Below are positions 7,196 to 16,084 of a stretch of 64,000 nucleotides of DNA, piece after piece; position 1 is the stretch's first letter; every line of letters starts with the position of its first letter. The DNA comes from Paenochrobactrum gallinarii (GTDB taxonomy: Bacteria > Pseudomonadota > Alphaproteobacteria > Rhizobiales > Rhizobiaceae). The DNA lies in assembly GCF_014205685.1 (NCBI RefSeq), contig NZ_JACIIU010000001.1, positions 310,001 through 374,000 of the forward strand, read 5' to 3'. A program made the translations under genes and the position numbers. The notes below the pieces were generated by a model. That model saw nothing but the letters and a program-made list of their open reading frames with translations. It made no database searches and was not told the DNA's origin.

Positions 7196-8839
7196 TCAAT
7201 CGATACGGATGGTCACAAAACGCAATTCACCACTGCGCGAGGCCAACATAATCAAAGCATTTTTACGTCCCTGACGCTGTAAGGCTTCGATGCGCTTTTT
7301 CACGTCCTGCGGGGTTTTCATCACTTCCTGCCCGATATCGACAATCACCTCACCGGCTTCAATGCGCTTTGTGGCTGCGGCTGAACTTGGTGCCACATCC
7401 TGCACCACGACACCTTCCACCTCTTCATCAATGCCATAAATGCCGCGCATATCATCATCAAGCACACCAAGTTTCATGCCCAGAACTGTTACGGCTGGGA
7501 CTGCCGCTGTATCCGGCTTGGCTTCATCCGCAGGCTTGTCGCCCTTGTCGGTTGCGCCCTCTTCTGTAGAAGGTGCAAGGGCTGGCGGCGGAGCCTGATC
7601 TTCTGTTTCCAGCTCTTGGTCATCCATCATCTCTTCATCTTCTTCATCAGCAGATGAGGATGCTTTTTCTGTTTCGGCCATACGGCCAAGCTTAACTTTG
7701 ACGGTCTGTTCTTTACCATCACGCTGAATGACAATATCAACCACATCATCAACTGCACTTTCTGCCACAAGCCGTGGCAGATCACGTGCAGTGTCAACCA
7801 CTTTGCCATCAAAACGCAGGATCACGTCACCGGCTTTCAGCGCTTTATTGTCAACTTCCGCACCATCAATCAAGCCTGCAACCAGTGCGCCTTTGGCCTC
7901 CTTGAGGCCAAGATTTTCCAGCATATCATCGCTGATCGGCTGGATACGCACACCAAGCCAGCCGCGACGCACTTCGCCAAACTCTTTCAGCTGATCCATA
8001 ATGCTGCCGGCAATTTCAGATGGAATCGCAAAGCCGATCCCGATCGAACCACCGGACGGTGAAATAATCGCCGTGTTGATGCCAATAACATTGCCATCCA
8101 TATCAAACAGCGGCCCGCCGGAATTACCACGGTTAATCGCCGCGTCAGTCTGGATAAAACTATCATAAGGGCCGGAATTAATGTCGCGTTTACGCGCCGA
8201 AATAATCCCAACCGTCACTGTGCCACCAAGACCGAACGGGTTGCCGATGGCCATCACCCAATCACCAATGCGGGCAGCTTCCGAATTGCCAAATTTTACC
8301 GCAACCAGTTTGCGTTTTTTCGGGTCAACTTTCAAAAGTGCGATATCGGTTTTTGTATCCGTGCCGACAAGCTCGGCTTTCAATTTGGCACCGTCATTAA
8401 AATTGACGGTAATTTCATCCGCATCAGCAATCACATGATTGTTGGTGATGATGAAACCCTTCTCCGCATCGACTACAAAGCCGGAGCCCAAAGACTGCAC
8501 CTTGCCGGAGCGCTCATCGCCGCCCTCTTCGTCTTTTTTCTTAAAATAATCGTCAAAAAATTCCTGAAACGGCGACCCTTCCGGCACATCCGGCACCTGA
8601 ACAGTACCGTCACCTTCGCCTTTAATTGTTTGCGAGGTGGAAATATTGACCACCGCATCAATTAAGCCTTCGGCAAGATCCGCCACCGAGGCAGGGCCTT
8701 TGCCTTTGGCATGGAGCTCCGCAGCTGTTGACTGCGCCACAGCCTGATTAAAACCAACATCAAACGGCAGTGCCAGAGCGGTCAGGCTCAGCACAAGCAA
8801 CGTGTTGCGAACCAGTCCTGTTTTAAATGCGGATACCAT
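7196..8839 (-). CDS. degP: Periplasmic serine protease of the Do/HtrA family
   Basis: A 547-residue exported protease/chaperone for misfolded envelope proteins. A signal peptide ends near residue 37 (AVAQS). The catalytic triad is H135 (ITNNHVI), D165 (TKTDIALLK) and S240 (INRGNSGGPLF). PDZ1 covers about 290-385 and PDZ2 about 450-547. Between them lies a 60-residue acidic, Pro/Glu-rich stretch (387-448). The ATG at 8839 is chosen over a TTG at 8854; GGAG precedes it. It is the last gene after hflK-hflC-DUF2065, separated from them by a structured 250-base gap. A DegQ/MucD name would fit equally well. Confidence 0.92.
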   Translation of the reverse strand: MVSAFKTGLVRNTLLVLSLTALALPFDVGFNQAVAQSTAAELHAKGKGPASVADLAEGLIDAVVNISTSQTIKGEGDGTVQVPDVPEGSPFQEFFDDYFKKKDEEGGDERSGKVQSLGSGFVVDAEKGFIITNNHVIADADEITVNFNDGAKLKAELVGTDTKTDIALLKVDPKKRKLVAVKFGNSEAARIGDWVMAIGNPFGLGGTVTVGIISARKRDINSGPYDSFIQTDAAINRGNSGGPLFDMDGNVIGINTAIISPSGGSIGIGFAIPSEIAGSIMDQLKEFGEVRRGWLGVRIQPISDDMLENLGLKEAKGALVAGLIDGAEVDNKALKAGDVILRFDGKVVDTARDLPRLVAESAVDDVVDIVIQRDGKEQTVKVKLGRMAETEKASSSADEEDEEMMDDQELETEDQAPPPALAPSTEEGATDKGDKPADEAKPDTAAVPAVTVLGMKLGVLDDDMRGIYGIDEEVEGVVVQDVAPSSAAATKRIEAGEVIVDIGQEVMKTPQDVKKRIEALQRQGRKNALIMLASRSGELRFVTIRID

Positions 8840-8952
8840 CAAGCCCTGCTCCAATATTCAAATCCAATATTCAATCACTGACACGCTAGCTGAATGCTAA
8901 AACTTTAACAAAGCTACATTCAATAATCAGCAGCCATAAAGTGCATAAATTA

Positions 8953-9012
8953 ACAATGCCTCACTCTATGCACAACACATTGTCATGAGAGCATGTCCTG
9001 AGGCATTTTAAT
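8953..9012. terminator. Hairpin in the gap between the DUF2065 gene and htrA
   Basis: AATGCCTCA (8955-8963) and TGAGGCATT (8999-9007) form a 9-bp perfect stem with a possible inner ATGC/GCAT pairing. It is flanked by T-rich sequence on both strands. Its position fits a terminator of the hflKC operon, or a structured leader of htrA. The rest of 8840-9090 shows no gene. Confidence 0.5.
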
Positions 9013-9090
9013 TTTTAAGTATTTTTCTGATCCCGCATTCCAGCAGGATTAAGGCGTATCGGCAAAAGCAGGGTAGAGCGCGGCAAAAAA

Positions 9091-9276
9091 TCAGCCGCGC
9101 ACCCACCAGACAATACCCACGCCCATTGCAATGGCAACAATACCGGCAAAGCGCAGAACCTGTTCCGGCGCCTGGCTCACATCCCAAGCCATCCGCTTGG
9201 CGATTAAAGGAAAGCCGCCGTAGAGCAGCCCCTCAAAAACAAGGAGAAGTCCTACGGCGGCTAAAAAGTCATTCAT
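9091..9276 (-). CDS. DUF2065 family small membrane protein (YjeT-like)
   Basis: A 61-residue protein with two hydrophobic helices (about 5-24 and 43-58) and the loop FPLIAKRMAWDVSQAPEQVLR between them. It ends in a WWVRG tail. The length, two-helix layout and position next to hflC match DUF2065/YjeT, a family commonly found beside hflKC. Its function is unknown; the context suggests association with the HflKC-FtsH membrane quality-control complex. The stop codon sits inside a small GCGCGGC/GCCGCGC inverted repeat (9078-9101). Confidence 0.85.
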   Translation of the reverse strand: MNDFLAAVGLLLVFEGLLYGGFPLIAKRMAWDVSQAPEQVLRFAGIVAIAMGVGIVWWVRG

Positions 9277-9294
9277 TACTTAAACCTGACGCTC

Positions 9295-10254
9295 TTATTG
9301 TGCAGGAGCGGCAGATGTTTCACCGGCAGCATCACGTATAGCTGGTGCAGCTTCTGCACCAGTTGCAGGTTTTGCAGCACCTGCATCACGGAAGAAGCGG
9401 AAGAACTCTGAATCAGGTGAGATCACCATGCTGGTATCCGGTGTCTGCAAGGCATGGCCATAAGCTGACATCGAACGATAAAATGCGAAGAAATCGGCAT
9501 CACGGGACGCAGAATCTGCAAAGATTCTTGAACGCTCTGCTTCACCCTCACCACGGAGGATTTCTGATTCCTTACGTGCTTCAGCAATTGTTTCCACAAC
9601 CTGACGATCAGCCACCGCACGAATACGCTGTGCAGCTTCACGACCACGCGCACGCAGACGCTCAGCTTCTGCCAGACGTTCAGCCTTCATACGCTCAAAG
9701 GTCTGCTGTGAGACTTCTGCGGTCAGATCTGTACGACGAATACGCACATCTTCAATGGTCAGACCAAGTGATGTTGCATCCGGGCGCAACTGGTCACGCA
9801 ATTCGCGCATCATGCCTGAACGCTCTTCAGAAAGAGCAGCCTCAAAACCACGCTGACCGTAAACGCTACGAAGAGCTGCGTCCAAACGTGTACGCAAACG
9901 CTGTTCGGCCAAAGTCGTATTACCCGACACTGTCTGACGGAATTTGCGGGCATCAGTAATGCGGTAAACGAGGAACGCATCCACATCATAGAACTTACCG
10001 CCAGCAACCTGAACGCGGATATCTTCCAGATCAAATCGCAGCAGACGATCATCAATCATCTGCACATTATCGGCTTCCAAAAAGCCGAATGGCAGCTTGA
10101 AATAAATACCCGGCTCTTCTTTCACATCAACAATCTGACCAAAACGCAGAACAATAGCCTGCTGGCGTTCGTTGACGATAAAAACGGACGAGTAAATCAG
10201 TACACCAATAATTGCGATCAGACCTGCAATGAAAGGAAATCTGTTCTGAGCCAT
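9295..10254 (-). CDS. hflC: HflC, SPFH-domain partner of FtsH protease
   Basis: A 319-residue single-span membrane protein of the SPFH/band 7 family. The N-terminal helix is FIAGLIAIIGVLIYSSVFI, followed by the band-7 segment ERQQAIVLRFGQIV. A long charged helical region (MKAERLAEAERLRARGREAAQ and onward) follows, then an Ala/Pro-rich tail. With HflK it forms the large cage that encloses and modulates FtsH. The ATG at 10254 has AGGAG ten bases upstream, inside the end of hflK; a longer frame to 10272 would overlap hflK more. Confidence 0.93.
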   Translation of the reverse strand: MAQNRFPFIAGLIAIIGVLIYSSVFIVNERQQAIVLRFGQIVDVKEEPGIYFKLPFGFLEADNVQMIDDRLLRFDLEDIRVQVAGGKFYDVDAFLVYRITDARKFRQTVSGNTTLAEQRLRTRLDAALRSVYGQRGFEAALSEERSGMMRELRDQLRPDATSLGLTIEDVRIRRTDLTAEVSQQTFERMKAERLAEAERLRARGREAAQRIRAVADRQVVETIAEARKESEILRGEGEAERSRIFADSASRDADFFAFYRSMSAYGHALQTPDTSMVISPDSEFFRFFRDAGAAKPATGAEAAPAIRDAAGETSAAPAQ

Positions 10255-10255
10255 C

Positions 10256-11377
10256 TTATTGTGCTCCTTCATTACTGCGAGCCTGACTGTTGGAACGCGT
10301 CAGTTCATTCAATGGCAGATAAGGCACAACATTCTGACCCGGCTCTACGATAACTTTCTTGGTGTTTTGCAGCACTTGTTCCATAGTTTCCAGATAAAGA
10401 CGCTTGCGGGTCACTTCCGGTGCCTTGGCATATTCGTCGTAAACCGAGATGAAGCGTTGTGCCTCACCCTCTGCTTCCTGAACGATACGGTTTTTATAAG
10501 CAGCCGCATCTTCACGAACCTGAGCCGCCTCACCGCGTGCCTGACCAAGCTTCTGGTTAGAATATTGATTGGCTTCTTCTACGAAGCGATCTTCATCCTG
10601 TTCAGCACGCTGAACTTCATCAAAAGCATCAGCCACTTCGCGCGGAGGCGCTGCATCTTCGATGGAAACTGCATTGATCTGAATACCGGCTTTATAATCA
10701 TCCAGTGTTTGCTGAACGATGTTACGGACATCCTGCGCAATCACACTACGATTATCACGGAAGACGTCCTGTGCCGGACGGCGGCCAACGACTTCACGAA
10801 TGGCACTTTCAGAAATCTGCTGCACCATGCTGTCAGGATTTTGCACATTGAAGAGGTAATCACGCGGGTTTTCCACGCGGTAAAGCACGGAGAACTGAAC
10901 ATTAACAATGTTCTGGTCACCGGTCAGCATCAGGCCTTGTGTGGCTGTGCGTGAACCCTGCCCGCCAATATTGATCTGCTTTTCAACGATCTGAGCTTTT
11001 TCATAAGTTTCAATCGGCCAGAGATGGAAGTGCAAACCCGGCTCGGAAATTTCTTCCTTAGGCTTACCAAAGCGCAATTCAACCGCCAGCTCATCCGGCT
11101 GGACGGTATAAACCGCCTGAAAAATCCAGAATGCAACAGCAACAATAGCAATCAAAACGATAAAAAAGGAATTACCGCCAGAGCCTGCTCCGCCGCCGCC
11201 ACCCGGAAACGCCTTTTTCAAGCGATCCTGCCCTTTACGCAAAATGTCTTCCAGATCAGGCGGGGTATTAGGGCCATTACCCTTTGGCTTCTGCGGGCCT
11301 TGGCCCCACGGTCCGCCATTATTATTATTATCGCCGCTTCCCCACGGGCCGCCGCCATTTTGATTGCTCCAGGGCAT
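10256..11377 (-). CDS. hflK: HflK, SPFH-domain partner of FtsH protease
   Basis: A 373-residue membrane protein with a Gly/Asn/Pro-rich N-terminus (GGGPWGSGDNNNNGGPWG) typical of HflK. One transmembrane helix follows (FFIVLIAIVAVAFWIFQAVY), then band-7 domain segments (QPDELAVELRFGKP) and a long helical arm. The start at 11377 (MPWSNQ) is supported by GAGAGG just upstream; the longer frame to 11428 is unlike the family. The stop codon lies one base before the hflC start, so the partners are translationally linked. Confidence 0.93.
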   Translation of the reverse strand: MPWSNQNGGGPWGSGDNNNNGGPWGQGPQKPKGNGPNTPPDLEDILRKGQDRLKKAFPGGGGGAGSGGNSFFIVLIAIVAVAFWIFQAVYTVQPDELAVELRFGKPKEEISEPGLHFHLWPIETYEKAQIVEKQINIGGQGSRTATQGLMLTGDQNIVNVQFSVLYRVENPRDYLFNVQNPDSMVQQISESAIREVVGRRPAQDVFRDNRSVIAQDVRNIVQQTLDDYKAGIQINAVSIEDAAPPREVADAFDEVQRAEQDEDRFVEEANQYSNQKLGQARGEAAQVREDAAAYKNRIVQEAEGEAQRFISVYDEYAKAPEVTRKRLYLETMEQVLQNTKKVIVEPGQNVVPYLPLNELTRSNSQARSNEGAQ

Positions 11378-11567
11378 CCTTACCTCTCGTTTGATATGCA
11401 AGAGGCATCCAATACCTCCCGACTTCAAATGGACTTACCCCGTTTATAGGGATCAAACTACGCTGTTTCAACGCAAAGCCTGCAAATTAAAGCTATTCCT
11501 GATAAATATATGGCTGAAATGGTTCATTTTTATACAAGAAATAAATTTGAAAGCTTGCCTTAGCTCA

Positions 11568-12092
11568 TCAGACAGTCTTTTTGCGCTGATAAACACAATA
11601 ATTTGTCGGGTGACTATCCTTCTCACCGGCGGGCACATTTTCCGATGAAATCACCTGCCATTCAGCAGGATCAAGATCAGGAAAGGTGGTATCACCCTCA
11701 ATGTCAGCCAGCACATGGGTCAGATGTACGACATCCGCCACCGGCAAAGCCTGAGCATAAATATTGCCGCCGCCGATGATGCAAATTTCATCAATTTGCT
11801 CATTTTCCGCATGAGTTTTGGCCAATGCAACCGCTTCTTCCAGCGAATGCACGACACTTGCACCTTCCGGCGCAAAATCTGCATTACGGGTAATCACGAC
11901 ATTGAGACGACCAGGCAAAGGACGCCCGATTGATTCCCATGTCTTGCGTCCCATAATCACCGGCTTGCCTAATGTCAGTGCTTTGAAGCGCTTCAGATCA
12001 GTAGACAAGCGCCACGGCATATCATTTTCTCTGCCGATGACACCATTTTGTGCCGCAGCCACGACCATCGATATTTTAATGGCTTTACTCAT
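11568..12092 (-). CDS. folA: Dihydrofolate reductase
   Basis: A 174-residue enzyme reducing dihydrofolate to tetrahydrofolate with NADPH. Recognisable segments are [21 protein letters not shown] (substrate and Met20-type loop), [25 protein letters not shown] (cofactor binding) and [15 protein letters not shown]. Length is usual for bacterial FolA. It overlaps the thyA stop by four bases (ATGA), matching its biochemical coupling: ThyA makes the dihydrofolate that FolA recycles. Confidence 0.96.
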   Translation of the reverse strand: MSKAIKISMVVAAAQNGVIGRENDMPWRLSTDLKRFKALTLGKPVIMGRKTWESIGRPLPGRLNVVITRNADFAPEGASVVHSLEEAVALAKTHAENEQIDEICIIGGGNIYAQALPVADVVHLTHVLADIEGDTTFPDLDPAEWQVISSENVPAGEKDSHPTNYCVYQRKKTV

Positions 12093-12883
12093 ACTGCTAT
12101 CGGCGCCTTAATGCTCGGATCAGCTTCATAGCCTTCCAGCTTAAAATCATCGAAAGTGAACTCAAACAAGTCTTTCACCTGTTTGTTCATTGTCATCACC
12201 GGCAGTGCTTTCGGCGTGCGGGTCAGTTGCAATTTCGCCTGTTCAAAATGATTTGAGTAAAGATGCGCATCACCAAGTGTATGAACAAAATCACCGGCTT
12301 CCAGATCGCAAACCTGCGCAATCATCATGGTGAGCAGCGCATAAGAAGCAATGTTGAACGGAACACCTAAGAAAATATCGGCTGAGCGCTGATAAAGCTG
12401 ACACGACAATTTACCGTCCGCCACATAAAACTGGAACAGACAATGGCATGGCGGCAGCGCCATTTCATCCACCAATGCAGGATTCCACGCCGAGACAATC
12501 AACCGGCGTGACTGCGGATTGGTTTTAATCATATGCAAAAGATTGGCGATCTGATCAATTGAGCCACCATCGGGTGCCGGCCATGAGCGCCACTGCGCAC
12601 CATAAACCGGCCCCAGATCACCGTTTTCATCGGCCCATTCATCCCAGATCGAAACGCCGTTTTCTTTCAGATAGGCGATATTAGTATCGCCTTTAAGAAA
12701 CCATAAAAGCTCATGAATGATCGAGCGCAGATGCAGTTTTTTTGTCGTCAGCACCGGAAAACCATCTGCCAGATTATAGCGCATCTGATAACCAAAAACC
12801 GAACGCGTGCCTGTACCGGTACGATCACCGCGATCAACACCGTTTTCTAGCACATGGCTTAACAGATTAAGATAGGTTTGCAT
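12089..12883 (-). CDS. thyA: Thymidylate synthase
   Basis: A 264-residue enzyme, the same length as E. coli ThyA, making dTMP from dUMP and methylene-tetrahydrofolate. The catalytic cysteine is in [12 protein letters not shown], and the dUMP-binding arginine motif is [20 protein letters not shown]. The N-terminal [13 protein letters not shown] is also typical. The ATG at 12883 (MQTYLN) has AGGAG eight to ten bases upstream; the nine-residue extension to 12910 is not needed. It is first in the thyA-folA pair and probably of the operon continuing to hflK. Confidence 0.97.
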   Translation of the reverse strand: MQTYLNLLSHVLENGVDRGDRTGTGTRSVFGYQMRYNLADGFPVLTTKKLHLRSIIHELLWFLKGDTNIAYLKENGVSIWDEWADENGDLGPVYGAQWRSWPAPDGGSIDQIANLLHMIKTNPQSRRLIVSAWNPALVDEMALPPCHCLFQFYVADGKLSCQLYQRSADIFLGVPFNIASYALLTMMIAQVCDLEAGDFVHTLGDAHLYSNHFEQAKLQLTRTPKALPVMTMNKQVKDLFEFTFDDFKLEGYEADPSIKAPIAV

Positions 12884-12941
12884 GTTAGGCTCTCCTGCAT
12901 GAACAAACATGCATCAATTCGCAGTCAATTATTAAAGCAAC

Positions 12942-12976
12942 AAAGCCTTAGCCGATTCTCACGGCTAAGGCTTTTT
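12942..12976. terminator. Terminator downstream of the DUF2853 gene
   Basis: AAAGCCTTAGCC pairs with GGCTAAGGCTTT across a nine-base loop, with T runs on the plus side and GCTTTGTTG on the minus side. It separates the DUF2853 gene from thyA. Confidence 0.8.
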
Positions 12977-13024
12977 AAATATCATATATAAGCCATCACG
13001 AATGAAAGCTAAAAATGCACCCGA

Positions 13025-13339
13025 TTAAAGGGAGCCGAGCAGACCCAGCTGTTTTGCAGTCAGGTAATAGAAGGTAACGCGATCTTTGTTGCGGTCGCCT
13101 TTCATCACTTCTGCGACATGGGCAATCGCTGCATCAGCAGCCGCATCATCGGTTACGCCGAGCTTACGGCCAATCCAGCTTTCACGCACGCGCTTCAGCT
13201 CTTCCGGATCGCTCACAGCAACCAGAGCAGCATCGCGGCTGGTACGCAATGCAATACCCAAATGCTTGACGATTTTATCTACAATCGCTTCATCTGCTGC
13301 CGCATCATAACGGCGCACATCGGCAAGATGGTCACTCAT
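13025..13339 (-). CDS. DUF2853 family protein
   Basis: A 104-residue soluble protein. The segments VRRYDAAADEAIVDKIVKHLG and RESWIGRKLG, and a C-terminus with RVTFYYLTAKQLGLLGSL, match the DUF2853 family of small helical proteins found across alphaproteobacteria. No catalytic motif or membrane segment is visible and the function is unknown. The ATG at 13339 is preceded by AGGAG at good spacing; the longer frame to 13360 has none. It lies between the tmRNA gene (opposite strand) and thyA and is probably a single-gene unit. Confidence 0.8.
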   Translation of the reverse strand: MSDHLADVRRYDAAADEAIVDKIVKHLGIALRTSRDAALVAVSDPEELKRVRESWIGRKLGVTDDAAADAAIAHVAEVMKGDRNKDRVTFYYLTAKQLGLLGSL

Positions 13340-13573
13340 AACCCACTCTCCTGTAATCATCGCTTAAATTTCCGCACCATTTGCGGCATCATAAGCGCAA
13401 AGCCCGTGATTGTTTGAAGATTGACCAGCCTGTTATTTCTGTCAATGAAAAAAGCCCTGACTTTCGCATAATCCCGCGGCTCGTCAAGTTTTTCCAGCAT
13501 TATCATTTAAAAAATGACGCGGATATGAAACTCAGCCCTTCCATTCGGCTAAAATCCTGACTATATACATTCT

Positions 13574-13905
13574 GCTGGCTCAGGCCAGCTATGGTAATAA
13601 ACGGACGGTGTAATAAACCATTTGGACCCGGGGGCGGTACCCGGCGCCTCCACCAGAACATAGCTCATCCAAAGGCTATGCTGTGGCGGGGGCGAAATAG
13701 GATCGACAAGGGTGTAAAGATCGCTCTTTTACTCGGCATGATACCACCGTTATCGGGTCAAACGAGTAGTTGCAAATGACAACAAAGCTCAGGGTTACGC
13801 TCTCGCTGCTTAATCGCGGTGCGGGAAACCCAACCTAAGTCCTTAGGGTTAGCACCTTAAGGCGGGGTCCGGAGGCACCTGGCAACAGAAGCCTCCACTT
13901 TTTCC
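13574..13905 (+). ncRNA. ssrA: Transfer-messenger RNA, circularly permuted two-piece form
   Basis: The acceptor piece comes first: it ends with a T-arm-like segment (GGGGGCGGTACCCGGCGCC) and an encoded CCA at 13653-13655. The coding piece starts at about 13688 with GGGGGCG, whose seven bases pair with the GCCTCC end of the acceptor strand (one G-U). The tag frame at 13772-13810 encodes ANDNKAQGYALAA and stops with TAA at 13811. The order acceptor-before-coding is the permuted arrangement of alphaproteobacteria, processed into two RNAs. A -10-like TATATA lies at 13562-13567. tmRNA rescues stalled ribosomes and marks products for ClpXP. Outer ends are approximate. Confidence 0.93.
13871..13903 (+). 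terminator. Terminator hairpin at the end of tmRNA
   Basis: GGAGGC (13871-13876) pairs with GCCTCC (13891-13896), followed by ACTTTTT. It is at the 3' end of the tmRNA coding piece and just before the convergent efflux gene. Confidence 0.6.
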
Positions 13906-13913
13906 CTTTAAAA

Positions 13914-15131
13914 TCAGCCGGCCACAGATGATTGCAAATCGTGCATCGTCGGTTTGTTGCGCAATACGATCAGTGTCAAAACAAAGGCTGCCACAATGCT
14001 CAGTGTAATGCCGGCAACCATTGGTAAAATGGTACCGTCACTGAACATTGACGAAACTCCGATGGCAATTGCTGCCATCAAAAACTGCAATGTTCCCATC
14101 AGAGCAGAAGCGGTTCCGGCAATTTTGCCGTGATCTTCCAACGCCAGCACGGCTGTTGTCGGAATAACCAACCCTAAAAAGCCAAAGCCGACAAACAGAA
14201 AACTGGCAATAACCGGATAAGAATGCGCACCCGAGAGCACCGCAACCAGCATTGCGGTCAGGATAAATGCTGCACAACTGACCGAGAACAACACCACCCG
14301 CTTCAAGCCAAAACGGCTTGCTAACAAGCCATTAAGCTGTGACATCCCGATAAATGAAATTGCATTGACGGAAAAAGCCAATGCATATTCGCGCGATGTG
14401 AAACCATATTGCTGGATGAAGACAAAAGATGAATTGGCCAGATAAACCATAAAGCCGGCCATGCACATGGCGCCGATCATCACCAGACCAATGAAATTCC
14501 AATCTTTCATCAATCGACTATAACCCGCCAGTGCAGAGCTCAGGCTGCTTTCGACGCGTGCCGCCACAGGCCGCGTTTCCTTCTGCCACAAAACCAGCAT
14601 CACAATGCCGATAAGGGTTGCCAGCAACACAATCCAAAACACCATGCGCCAACTGTAATAGTCAATAATCAGCGAACCGGACAAAGGTGCCATGATCGGC
14701 GAAACAGAGAACACCAGCATCAAAAGCGACATCAGACGTGCCGCATCAACGCCGGTATAAAGGTCGCGTACAATCGCGCGCGGGATAACCATACCAGCAG
14801 CTGCGCCGATGCCTTGCAAAAAGCGGAAAGACACCAGCATATCAATGCTGGTGGATAAAGCCGCCCCCACACAACCAATACCAAACAGCACCAACCCGCT
14901 ATAAAGCGGAACTTTGCGACCGTACATATCGGACAAAGGGCCGTAGAAGAGCTGTGAAATTGCAGCAGCAATAAAAAAGCTTAACAAGCTCATCTGCACA
15001 GCCCCGCTTTCGGCGTGCAGATCCGCTCCGATATTCGGCAGAGCGGGTAAATACATATCAATAGCAAAAGGCCCGATTGCAGAAATCAGGCCGAGAATAA
15101 GTGCATTTCGCAAGAGTCCAGCGGGGGGCAT
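13914..15131 (-). CDS. Bcr/CflA family multidrug efflux MFS transporter
   Basis: A 405-residue inner-membrane drug:proton antiporter with 12 predicted helices. The first helix contains FAIDMYLPALPNIGADL, the Bcr/CflA signature. The loop 2-3 motif LFYGPLSDMYGRKVPLYSGL is the MFS motif A. The ATG at 15131 (MPPAGLL) is selected because it precedes the first helix closely; the frame extends upstream to 15242 with a sequence unlike this family. Typical substrates are bicyclomycin, sulfonamides or chloramphenicol, but specificity cannot be read. It sits alone between tmRNA and the divergent sspB operon. Confidence 0.88.
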   Translation of the reverse strand: MPPAGLLRNALILGLISAIGPFAIDMYLPALPNIGADLHAESGAVQMSLLSFFIAAAISQLFYGPLSDMYGRKVPLYSGLVLFGIGCVGAALSTSIDMLVSFRFLQGIGAAAGMVIPRAIVRDLYTGVDAARLMSLLMLVFSVSPIMAPLSGSLIIDYYSWRMVFWIVLLATLIGIVMLVLWQKETRPVAARVESSLSSALAGYSRLMKDWNFIGLVMIGAMCMAGFMVYLANSSFVFIQQYGFTSREYALAFSVNAISFIGMSQLNGLLASRFGLKRVVLFSVSCAAFILTAMLVAVLSGAHSYPVIASFLFVGFGFLGLVIPTTAVLALEDHGKIAGTASALMGTLQFLMAAIAIGVSSMFSDGTILPMVAGITLSIVAAFVLTLIVLRNKPTMHDLQSSVAG

Positions 15132-15481
15132 AGGACAAACTTTCAACAGATTGGAAACAAGAAAGAGCTGCAATATCGCCCTATTCTCACGGATTTGTGA
15201 AATAAGAAATACTGATCCGCACGTCAAGTGAGGCAGACTCATAAAACTAAAGTCTGATACTCAAATTTTAAAAAACAGACAGTTTCGCCACATCCTTCCA
15301 AAGGCCGCTCTGGCGGCTCATGAAACAAACAACGGCATCGCAATTGAACAGAAATACGTATATTCTTGAAAATAGAAATATATTTTTCACGACAATCGGA
15401 TTAGTAATATGTGACGAAATTCGCACTCACTTATGAAATCCACCTTGACATCCAAGGCCGAATCCGTGGGATAAGGAACTT
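15132..15481. other. Intergenic region between the efflux gene and sspB
   Basis: About 350 bases without a supported gene. It must hold the divergent promoters. On the plus side TTGACA occurs at 15444-15449 and AAGGA just before the sspB ATG; a GANTC methylation-type site (GAATC, 15459-15463) lies between them. Nothing else was recognised. Confidence 0.5.
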
Positions 15482-16054
15482 ATGGTTCAGGATATGCTGC
15501 GTTACGACATTCTTGCTCAGGAAGCCTTGAGAGGCGTCATCCGTAAGGTTCTTGCGGAGGTGGCCAAAGCTGGCCTGCCGGGCAATCATCACTTTTTCAT
15601 CACCTTTCTGACAGGTGCACCAGGCGTGCGCATTTCGTCAAGATTGCGGGAAAAGTACCCGGAACAAATGACTATTGTCATCCAACATCAATATTGGGAA
15701 TTGGTCGTCACCGATCACCTGTTTGAAGTTGGTTTGTCTTTTGGTGACATACCGGAAAAGCTGGTCATTCCTTATTCGGCAATCCGTGGCTTCTATGATC
15801 CTTCGGTTAACTTCGAGCTCGAGTTTGATGTTTCCATCGCCGAACCTGAGGGTGATAATGATAGTGAAGCTGTCATTGCTGAGCTGGAAGTGCTGGAGCC
15901 GCAACCAGCCAAAACAGAAACACCGAAAGCGCCTCGCAAGCCTTCCGCAAAAGCCAAAAAAGCTGATGCTGAGAAGACCGAAGAAGCACCAGAAAGCACC
16001 GAAAATAAACCAAGTGCCGATGTTGTTTCCCTCGATGCTTTCCGAAAGAAATAA
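15482..16054 (+). CDS. sspB: SspB, ClpXP adaptor for ssrA-tagged proteins (alpha type)
   Basis: A 190-residue adaptor that delivers tmRNA-tagged proteins to ClpXP. The folded domain (about 1-120) has HHFFITFLTGAPGVRIS, QMTIVIQHQYWELVV and FSVGL-type strands ending FELEFDV, matching alphaproteobacterial SspB. An acidic and Lys/Pro-rich linker (about 120-175) follows, and the protein ends with DVVSLDAFRKK. In known SspB proteins the C-terminal peptide (XB) docks on the ClpX N-domain, so this tail is the expected docking peptide. It lies 1.5 kb from the tmRNA gene that makes its substrate tag, and probably heads an operon with the next two genes. Confidence 0.92.
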   Translation: MVQDMLRYDILAQEALRGVIRKVLAEVAKAGLPGNHHFFITFLTGAPGVRISSRLREKYPEQMTIVIQHQYWELVVTDHLFEVGLSFGDIPEKLVIPYSAIRGFYDPSVNFELEFDVSIAEPEGDNDSEAVIAELEVLEPQPAKTETPKAPRKPSAKAKKADAEKTEEAPESTENKPSADVVSLDAFRKK

Positions 16055-16084
16055 GCAAAGCGCTTTAAACTGGATCCATTGGAT

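Noticed and set aside
9078-9101. GCGCGGC/GCCGCGC inverted repeat at the DUF2065 stop codon
   Set aside because: The T run is in the loop and not after the stem, so it is not a usual terminator; noted only as context.
13591-13779. 62-residue open frame within the tmRNA gene
   Set aside because: It covers the conserved acceptor and coding pieces of tmRNA, whose CCA end, pairing and tag frame fully explain the sequence.
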